Position numbers and translations under genes: made by a program. Below, piece by piece: positions 56,089 through 64,000 of a stretch of 64,000 nt of DNA. The stretch is from contig NC_064831.1 of NCBI RefSeq assembly GCF_024166365.1, forward strand, positions 81,666,268 through 81,730,267, in the 5' to 3' direction. This stretch comes from Elephas maximus indicus. Lineage: Eukaryota; Chordata; Mammalia; Proboscidea; Elephantidae. A model generated the notes under the pieces. That model was not told the origin of the DNA. It made no database searches and was given only the letters and a program-made list of their open reading frames with translations. Numbering within the stretch: the first letter of the stretch is position 1; each line of letters starts with the position of its first letter.

Positions 56089-57110
56089 TTGGCCTCTAAG
56101 TTTTCAAATGAAAGGAAAAGTCTCATGTCTCTCACTTCACTTTAAATCAAAAGTTAGAAATGATTAAGCTCAGTGAGGAAACCATGTAGAAAGCCAAGAT
56201 GAGCCAAAAGCTAGGCCTCTTGTGCCAAACAGTCATCCAAGCTGTGAATGCAAGGGAAAAGTTCTTGAAGGAAATTAAGAGTGCTACTCCAGTAAACACA
56301 TGAATTATAAGGAAGGGAAACAGCCTTATTGCAGATATACAGAAAGTTTTAGTGGTCTGGATAGAAGATCAAGCCAGCCATAACATTCCCTTAAGCCAAA
56401 GCATAATCCAGAGCAAGGCCCCAACTCTCTTCAACTCTGTGAAGGCTGAGAGAGGTGAGGAAGCTGCAGAAGAAAAGTTTGAAGCCAGCAGAGGTTGGCT
56501 CACAAGGTTTAAGGAAAGAAGCCGTCTCCATAACAAAAGTACAAGGTGAAGAAGCAAGTACTGATATAGAAGCTACAGCAAGTTATCCCAAAGATCTAGC
56601 TAAGATAAGGAATGAAGGCGGCCACACTAAACAGCAACTTTTCAGTGTAGACAGAACAGCCTTTGTATTGGAAGAAGATGCCATCTAGGACTTTCACAGC
56701 TAGAAAAGAGACGTCAATGTCTAGCTTTAAAGTTTCAAAGGACAGGCTGACTCTCTTGCTAGGGGCTAATGCAGCTGGTGACTTTAAATTGAAGCCAGTG
56801 CTCATTTACCATTCAGAAAATCCTAGGGCCCTTAAGAATTATGCTAACTCTATTCTGCCTGTGCCTTATAAATGGAACAACAAAGCCTCGATGACTGCAC
56901 ATCTGTTTACAACATGGTTTGACAAATACTTTAAGGTGACTGTTGAGAACTACCGCTCAAAAAAAAAGATTCCTTTCAAAATATTAATGCTCAATTATAA
57001 TGCACCTGGTCACCCAAGACCACTGATGGAGATTTACAAAGAGATTAATGTTGTTTTCATACCTGCTAACACAACATCCATTCTACAGCCATGGATCAAG
57101 GAGTAATTTT
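56089..57110 (+). pseudogene. Tigger/pogo-family transposase pseudogene
   Basis: Remains of a DDE transposase of the pogo branch of Tc1/mariner; in its family it binds the element ends and cuts and pastes the element. The expected start codon is TTG at 56089. Frames recovered: 56352-56549 (a DNA-binding CENPB-type helix-turn-helix segment, '[16 protein letters not shown]') and 56663-57106 (catalytic core, '[24 protein letters not shown]'). Key defects: the 'DNAPGH' catalytic motif reads 'NYNAPGH', so one catalytic Asp is replaced; and near 57090 the 'QPMDQG' segment is frameshifted, ending the frame at 'QPWIKE'. Not functional. Confidence 0.9.
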
Positions 57111-57261
57111 GACTTTCAGGTCTTATATTTGAAAAATACATTTCGTAAGGCTATAACTACCAAAGACAGTGATTCCTCTGATGGATCTGGGCAAACGTAA
57201 ATTCAAAACCTTCTGGAAAGATTCACCATTCTAGAGGCCATTAAAAATATTAGTGGGGGGG

Positions 57262-57271
57262 CCAAGATGGC
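57262..57271 (+). promoter_or_regulatory. YY1-like site at L1 5' end
   Basis: 'ccaagatggc' at the extreme 5' end. In human L1 a YY1 site ('aagatggc') at this place fixes the transcription start. The same role here is inferred. Confidence 0.6.
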
Positions 57272-57408
57272 TGACTAGGTAGAAGCTACCTCAGATCCCT
57301 CTTGCAACACAGACTCAGAAAAACAAGTGAATCGATCACATACATGACAATCTATGAACCCTGACCATCAAACACAGATTTAAAGAGTTGACCTGAGTGA
57401 CAGGGACT

Positions 57409-57870
57409 CAGCCAGCACAAGCAGGCTGCACACTGATGCAGCTAATGAGAGAACGAGCAACCACAGGGAAGCAGCGACTGTTTTCGGAGCCTGGAGCAAG
57501 CATCCCAGTCAGAAAACCTTGGCGCCGGGCTTTGGACTGGGTGCAGGGGAGCTGAGCACGGCATCCTGAGATGGTGCAAACACGGGACGCAGCCCTAGCC
57601 CCCAGAAGTGACCTCGGGGGAAGCCCAGCCAGTGCACACAGACAGCGCAGAGACACGGCTGACAGGAGGAGAAGTCACCAGGAGGCAGTGACTGGTTTTG
57701 GAGCCTGGAGTGCGGCATCCCAGGCGGGGAGCCTTGGCGCTGGGCTTTGGACTGGGAGTGCAGGAACTGTCATGGCTTCTGAGACAGCACAAGCACAGGA
57801 CGCGGGCCTGACCCTCGGGGACAATCTCAACCCAGCCAATGCACACAGGCTACACCCCCCCCCCAGGAAT
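57409..57870 (+). promoter_or_regulatory. tandem monomers in L1 5' UTR
   Basis: Units starting 'cagcca' are found at 57409, 57626 and 57833. Shared blocks are 'ggagcctgga', 'gcatccca', 'ccttggcgc', 'gggctttggactgg' and 'ggacgc', spaced 207-217 bases. The third unit is cut short. The region is CG-rich compared with the window, as for L1 promoters. A (C)9 near 57857 lies in unit 3. Confidence 0.8.
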
Positions 57871-58869
57871 CTCAGATAAAACAGTCATCACCAAGCAAGA
57901 TAAGTAACTTTGTCTATATTCCTGGGGGTTTGGGACCCTCTCCTATCTATCTGATCCATCCCCTCCCCTTCCCAGGCAGCTTCATTAACATTGGAATTTC
58001 CTGGGCCAGAGAGTGAAGTGCTCTGCGGTTGTCTTTTTGTTTGTTTGTTTTTTGTCTTTTCCTAACCCATTCTCCTGACCTGAGAGAAGCAGCTACAAAA
58101 AACCCAGAGACCAAAAATCCTTCCCTGACTTCCCGAAATTGGATTAAAAATACAGAACAAGCTCCAGCCAAGCATATGAGATCCACAGTCTTGGGCTTTC
58201 ATCCCTACAGGGAACAAGGTGGCTATTATACTGCAAAGGCAATTCTGATACTGATCTGACTGTAATTGTTTTAGCGGATTACTGGAAAGACAAGTTTCCC
58301 AGGTCTGATATCTCTACCTATTAAACAGAGCCCTCACTGACCCACAACGGGGAACTGAGGGCTGAAGCTCGACCCAAACCACCTAGCCTCCTTCCATAGG
58401 GGTCTGAGGATAGTGACACCTACCGATCTGTAGAGGTACATGCATTGGGTGCCTAAGGTACAGCTGTAGAGCCCACCCACCAAAGTGCTTTAGGAATAGA
58501 GACACACCTACTTCACTGGCACTTGGGGGAAGCCTGTCAGCATCCTGCCCCACTGGAGTGTGACCCCCTGCTGCTACTAGAATCTGGTGCACACAACTAT
58601 CACCACTACTTGTCTAAGTGAATAGCTGACAGTCTACACCAAACACTTGGTAACCCAAAATCAGATTCTACTCAAGAATAGTGAATGGACTCTTAGGCTT
58701 ATATATCTGGTAATAGCCCAAACCACCTGGTAATAGGACATAAGCAATTCAAAGTCTACAACAATCAAGACAGTGCAATCTAGTAGCCCATCTATGTATA
58801 CTGAAAGAAAACAAAACAAGATAAGACTCAGTGAGCAAATAAAAATTAAATCACTACAATATCTTATAG

Positions 58870-59874
58870 ATGGCTCGGAGACAGCAGTCGATATCAAACC
58901 ACATAAAGAAGCAGACAATGATTGCTTCTACAACTCCCCAAATTAAAGAATCAAAATCTTTCCCAAATGAAGATACAATTCTGGAATTGCCAGATACAGA
59001 ATATAAAAAACTAATTTACAGAATGCTTCAAGACACCAGGGATGACCTCATAAATGAAATAAGGCAATCTACAGAAAAAGCCAAGGAACACACTGATAAA
59101 GCAGTTGAAAAAATCAAAAAGATTATTCAAGAACATAGTGGAAAAATTAACAAGCTGCAAGAATCCATAGAGAGAAAGCATTCAGAAATCCAAAAGATTA
59201 ACAGTAAAATTACAGAATTAGACAACTCAATAGGAAGTCAGAGGAGCAGAATCGAACAATTGGAATGCAGAGTGGGGGAGTTGGAGGATAAGGCAATTGA
59301 CACCAATATAGTTGAAGAAAAATCAGATAAAAGAATTTAAAAAAATGAAGAAACCCTAAGAATCATGTGGGACTCTATCAAGAAGAATAACTTGTGTGTG
59401 ATTGGAGTCCCAGAACAGGGAGGGATAACAGAAAATACAGAGAGAATAGTTGAAGATCTGTTGGCAGAAAACTTTCCCGACATCATGAAAGACGAAAGGA
59501 TATCTATCCAAGATGCTCATCGAACCCCATATAAGGTTGATCCAAAAACAAAATCACCAAGACATATTATCACCAAACTTGCCAAAACCAAAGATAAACA
59601 GAAAATTTTAAAAGCAGCCAGGGATAAAAGAGAGGTCTCCTACAAAGGAGAATCAGTAAGAAGAAGTTCAGACTACTCAGCAGAAACCATGCAGTCAAGA
59701 AGGCAATGGGATGACATATATAGAGCACTGAAAGAGAAAAACTGCCAGCCAAGGATCGTATATCCAGCAAAACTCTCTCTCAAATATGAAGGCGAAATTA
59801 AAACATTTACAGATAAACACAAGCTTAGAGAATTTGCAAAAACCAAACCAAAGCTACAAGAAATACTAAAGTAA
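58870..59874 (+). pseudogene. L1 ORF1p, broken by one in-frame stop
   Basis: ORF1p is the L1 RNA-binding protein that assembles as a trimer on its own RNA and forms the retrotransposition particle. The frame runs from ATG at 58870 to TAA at 59872: 334 codons with a single TAA at 59338-59340 (codon 157), probably from Lys AAA. No frameshift is seen. An N-terminal segment of about 50 residues is followed by a long heptad-rich coiled coil (about residues 55-150, e.g. 'KIKKIIQEHSGKINKLQESI'). After the stop come the RRM ('NNLCVIGVPEQG') and the C-terminal domain with 'DAHRTPYK' and 'AARDKREVSYKG'. Length fits other mammalian ORF1p (near 330-340). Downstream ORF2 is much more damaged, so this is unlikely to be a live element. 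Confidence 0.9.
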
Positions 59875-60359
59875 ATTGTTTGGTCAGAAAACCAATAATA
59901 TCGGATACCAACACAACACAAGGTCACAGAACAGGACATCCTGATACCAACTCAAACAGGGAAATCACAAAAACAAATTAAGATTAATTTTAAAAAGAAA
60001 AAAATGCCCAAAACAGGGAATCATTGAAGTCATTATGTAAAAGATCACAATAATCAAAAAGAGGGACTGAACACAGGAGGCATAGAACTGCCATATGGAG
60101 AGGAAAACAAGGCGATATAGGACGATACAAGTTAGGTTTTTACTTAGAAAAATAGGGGTAAATATTAAGGTAACCACAAAGAGGTATAACAATTCCATAA
60201 CTCAAAAGAAAAACCAAGAAAAACATAATGACTCAGCAAACATAAATTCGACTACTATGAAAATGAGGAACACACAATTTACAAAGAAAAAAAGTCTCAG
60301 CACAACAAAGTAAGTGGAAAAATGAAATTGTCAACAACAGTCACATAAAGGCATCAAAA
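59875..60359 (+). other. long L1 inter-ORF region
   Basis: About 485 bases between the ORF1 stop and the first recognisable ORF2 text. In human L1 this spacer is only about 63 bases. It is A-rich and has no frame. Confidence 0.7.
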
Positions 60360-63300
60360 TGCAGCACTAAACACATACTTATCTATAATTACACTGAACG
60401 TAAATGGACTAAATGCACCAATAGAGACAGAGAGTCTCAGACTGGATAAAGAAACATGGTCCGTCTATATGCCACCTACAAGAGACACACCTTAGACTTA
60501 GAGACACAAACAAACTAAAACTCAAAGGATGGAAAAAAATATATCAAGCAAACAACAAAAAAGAGCAGGAGTAGCAATTTTAATTTCTGACAAAATAGAC
60601 TTTAAAGTTAAATCCACCACAAAAGATAAAGAAGGACACTACATAATGATTAAAGGGACAACTGACCAGGAAGATATAACATATTAAATATTTATGCACC
60701 CAATGACAGGGCTGCAAGATACATAAAACAAACTTTAACAGAACTGAAAAGTGAGATAGACACCTCCACAATTATAGTAGGAGACTTCAACACACCACTT
60801 TCGGAGAAGGACAGGACTTCCAGTAAGAAGCTCAATAGAGACACGGAAGACCTAATTGCTACAATCAACCAACTTGACCTCATAGACTTATACAGAACAC
60901 TCCACCCAACAGCTTCAAAGGATGCTTTTTTTTCTAGTGCACACGGAACATTTTCTAGAATAGATCACATATTAGGTCATAAAACAAACATTTGCAGAAT
61001 CCACAACATCGAAATATTACAAAGCATCTTCTCAGACCACAAGGCCATAAAAGTAGAAATCAATAACAGAAAAATCAGGGAAAAGAAATCAAATACTTGG
61101 AAACTGAACAATACCCTGCTCAGAAAAGACTGGGTTATAGAAGACATTAAGGAGGGAATAAAGAAATTCATAGAATGCAACGAGAATGAAAGCACTTCCT
61201 ATCAAAACCTCTGGGACACAGCAAAAGCAGTGCTCAGAGGTCAATTTGTATCAATAAATGCACACACACATAAAGAAGAAAGAGCCAAAAATCAGAGAAC
61301 TGTCCCTACAACTTGAACAAATAGAAAGCGAGCAACAAAAGAATCCATCAGGCACCAGAAGAAAACAAATAATAAAAATTAGAGCTGAACTAAATGAATT
61401 AGAGAACAGAAAAACAATTGAAAGAATTACCAAAGCCAAAAGCTGGTTCTTTGAAAAAATTAACAAAATTGATAAAACAGTGGCCAAACTGACTAAAGAA
61501 ATACAGGGAAGGAAACAAATAACTCAAATAAGAAACGAGATGGGCCATATCACAACAGACCCAACTGAAATTAAAAGAATCATATCAGATTATTATGAAA
61601 AATTGTACTCTAACAAATTTGCAAACCTAGAAGAAATGGATGAATTCATAGAAAAACACTACGTACCTAAACTAACACAATCAGAAGTAGAACAACTAAA
61701 TAGACCCATAATGAAAAAAGAGATTGAAAAGGTAATCAAAAAACTCCCAACAAAAAAAAAACCCTGGCCCAGATGGCTTCACTGCAGAGTTCTACCAAAC
61801 TTTCAGAGAAGAGTTAACACCACTACTACTAAAGGTATTTCAAAGCATAGAAAATGACGGAATACTACCTAACTCATTCTATGAAGCCACCATATCCTTG
61901 ACACCAAAACCAGGTAATGACACCACAAAAAAAGAAAATTACAGACCTATATCCCTCATGAACATAGATACAAAAATCCTCAACAAAATTCTGGCCAATA
62001 GAATACAACAACATATCAAAAAAATAATCCACCACGACCAAGTGGGATTTATACCAGGTATGCAAGGCTGGTTTAATATTAGAAAAACCATTAATGTAAT
62101 CCACCATAAAACAAAAGACAAAAACCACATGATCTTATCAATTGATGCAGAAAAGGCATTGACAAAGTCCAACACCCTTTCATGATAAACACTCAGCAAA
62201 ATAGGAATTGAAGGAAAATTCCTCAACATAATAAAGGGCATCTATACAAAAAAAAAAAAAATTTTTTTAATACAAAGCCAACAGCCAACATCATTCCAAA
62301 TGGAGAGAGCCTGAAATCATTTCCCTTGAGAACAGGAACCAGACAAGGATGCCCTTTATCACCGCTCTTATTCAACATTGTGCTAGAGGTCCTAGCCAGA
62401 GCAATTAGGCTAGACAAAGAAATAAAGGGCATCCGGATTGGCAAGGAGGAAGTAAAATTATCTCTGTTTGCAGATGACATGATCTTATACACAGAAAACC
62501 CTAAGGAATCCTCCAGAAAACTACTGAAACTAATAGAAGAGTTTGGCAGAGTCTCAGGTTATAAGATAAGCATACAAAAATCACTTGGATTCCTCTACAT
62601 CAACAAAAAGAACATCAAAGAGGAAATCACCAAATCAATACCATTCACAGTAGCCCCCAAGAAGATAAAATACTTAGGAATAAATCTTACCAAAGATGTA
62701 AAAGACCTATACAAAGAAAACCACAAAGTACTAGTGCAAGACACTAAAAGGGACCTACATAAGTGGAAAAACATACCTTGCTCATGGATAGGAAGACTTA
62801 ACATAGTAAAAATGTCTATTCTACCAAAAGCCATCTACACATACAATGCATTTCCGATCCAAATTCCAATGACATTTTTTAATGTGATGGAGAAACAAAT
62901 CACCAACTTCATATGGAAGGGAAAGAAGCCCCGGATAAGTAAAGCATTACTGAAAAAGAAGAAGAAAGTGGGAGGCCTCACTCTACCTGATTTTAGAACC
63001 TATTATACAGCCACAGTAGTCAAAACAGCCTGATACTGGTACAACAACAGGCACATAGACCAATGGAACAGAATTGAGAACCCAGATATAAATCCATCCG
63101 CATATGAGCAGCTGATATTTGACAAAGGTCCAGTGTCAGTTAATTGGGGAAAAGTTAGTCTTTTTAACAAAGTGTGCTGGCATAACTGGATATCCATTTG
63201 CAAAAAAACGAAACAGGACCCATACCTCACACCATGCACAAAAACTAACTCCAAGTGGATCAAAGACCTAAACATAAAGACTAAAACGATAAAGATCATG

Positions 63301-64000
63301 GAAGAAAAAATAGAGACAACGTTAGGAGCCTTAATACAAGGCATAAACTGAATACAAAACATTACTAAAAATGACGAAGAGAAACCAGATAACTGGGAGC
63401 TCCTAAAAATCAAACACCTATGCTCATCTAAAGACTTCACCAAAAGAGTAAAAAGACCACCTACATATTGGGAAAGAATTTTCAGCTATGACATCTCCGA
63501 CCAGCGCCTGATCTCTAAAATCTATATGATTCTGTTAGAACTCAACCACAAAAAGACAAACAACCCAATCGAGAAGTGGGCAAAGGATATGTACACGCAC
63601 TTCACTAAAGAAGATATTCAGGCAGCTAACGGATACATGAGAAAATGCTCTTGATCATTAGCCATTTAAAAAAAAAATTTTTGCCATTAGAGAAATGCAA
63701 ATTAAAACTACGATGAGATTCCATCTCACTCCAACAAGGCTGCCATTAATCCAAAAAACACAAAATAATAAATGTTGGAGAGGCTGCGGAGAGATTGGAA
63801 CACTTATACACTGCTGGTGGGAATGTAAAATGGTACAACCACTTTGGAAGTCTATCTGGGGTTATCTTAAACAGTTAGAAATAGAACTACCATACAACCC
63901 AGAAATCCCACTCCTCGGAATATACCCTAGAGAAATAAGAGCCTTCACACAAACAGATATATGCACACCCATGTTTATTGCAGCTCTGTTTACAATAGCA
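60360..64000 (+). pseudogene. L1 ORF2 (endonuclease and reverse transcriptase), broken and partial
   Basis: ORF2p nicks target DNA and copies the RNA into it. Traces from about 60360 ('ctgaacgtaaatggact', the family's 'NVNGLN' segment) run to the window end. Endonuclease motifs: 'GDFNTP' near 60780 and 'SDHKAIK' near 61035. RT motifs: 'IDAEKA' (62140), '[14 protein letters not shown]' (62330) and an intact 'FADDM' box (62467). The frame changes at least near 60680, 61275, 61760, 62165 and 62250, and in-frame stops are seen at 63031 (TGA) and 63349 (TGA). The C-terminal region lies at 63.1-64 kb. The most intact stretch is 62326-63033 (235 codons). Confidence 0.92.

Larger units (their letters stand above)
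54817..57253 (+). mobile_element. Tigger1-like DNA transposon, interrupted and 3'-cut
   Basis: Begins at 'caggcgtatgcaaatggcac' right after a TA (54815-54816), the target dinucleotide of Tc1/mariner-type elements. The leader 'attgaaggcttgtggcaacc' to 'acgacaatattgaaatt' runs to about 55214. It resumes near 56064 ('aggccaattaataaccctac') and contains a broken transposase gene to about 57240. An antisense RTE fills 55215-56063 and the L1 at 57254 cuts the 3' part. The right inverted repeat, if it survives, lies beyond the L1 outside the window. Confidence 0.9.
57254..64000 (+). mobile_element. near full-length L1 retrotransposon, cut by window end
   Basis: 6.75 kb are visible: 5' UTR with YY1-like start and tandem monomers (57254-58869), ORF1 (58870-59874), a long inter-ORF stretch (59875 to about 60360), and ORF2 (about 60360 to beyond 64000). 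It is the most complete L1 in the window and 5'-complete, with a start 'ggggggccaagatggctgac' that fits the family's normal 5' end. It inserted in the Tigger1 element. The 3' end, tail and target-site duplication lie beyond the window. It is dead in ORF2 by several frameshifts, but ORF1 has only one stop. Confidence 0.95.

Noticed and set aside
63003..63443. 146-codon minus-strand open frame
   Set aside because: Antisense of L1 ORF2.

Overview
This window is nuclear DNA from a placental mammal, almost certainly an afrotherian and most likely an elephant or close relative. The reason is the repeat content. Dozens of copies of a tRNA-derived SINE of AfroSINE type (a head with tRNA A and B boxes, a tail reading like 'tatgagtcagaatcgactc') lie in both orientations. 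They are mixed with many fragments of an RTE-clade LINE whose 3' end shares the same 'gactcgacggcacctaacaac' type of tail. MIR, L2, old L1M, Tigger and MaLR-type remnants add the general mammalian background. The family names come from recognition by eye, not from a database search.

I find no intact protein-coding gene and no exon of a host gene that I can name. The window reads as an intergenic or intronic repeat landscape. Layout: 1-8.4 kb, SINEs in MIR and L1M remnants plus a large hairpin; 8.4-10.6 kb, a dense SINE/RTE cluster with TA/GT repeats; 10.4-11.8 kb, a ferritin heavy-chain processed pseudogene and a separate copy of part of its 3' UTR; 13.9-16.5 kb, a degenerate RTE element; 18.3-19.2 kb, an RPL9 processed pseudogene inside a SINE; 20-32 kb, LTR-like sequence, an L1 3' UTR, an unrecognised repeat pair and L1M ORF2; 32-33.1 kb, an LTR-like block with a 142-bp internal duplication; 33-42 kb, SINE, L2, MIR and MITE remnants; 42.5-46.4 kb, L2 antisense split by a MaLR-like solo LTR, then another LTR-like block; 49.6-54 kb, nested L1 elements; 54.8-57.25 kb, a Tigger1 DNA transposon invaded by RTE; 57.25-64 kb, a near full-length L1 that runs off the window.

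Nothing here works together as an operon or pathway. The coherent story is one of retrotransposition. L1-type activity made the pseudogenes and SINE copies, several with exact target-site duplications, and elements have inserted into one another in an order that can be read. The most useful observations are the L1 5' UTR built of ~210-bp tandem monomers, an L1 ORF1 broken by a single stop codon, a poly(A)-only insertion, an L1 insertion carrying two 3' UTRs inside one target-site duplication, and a tRNA-Gly-derived SINE. I saw no convincing new biological system.
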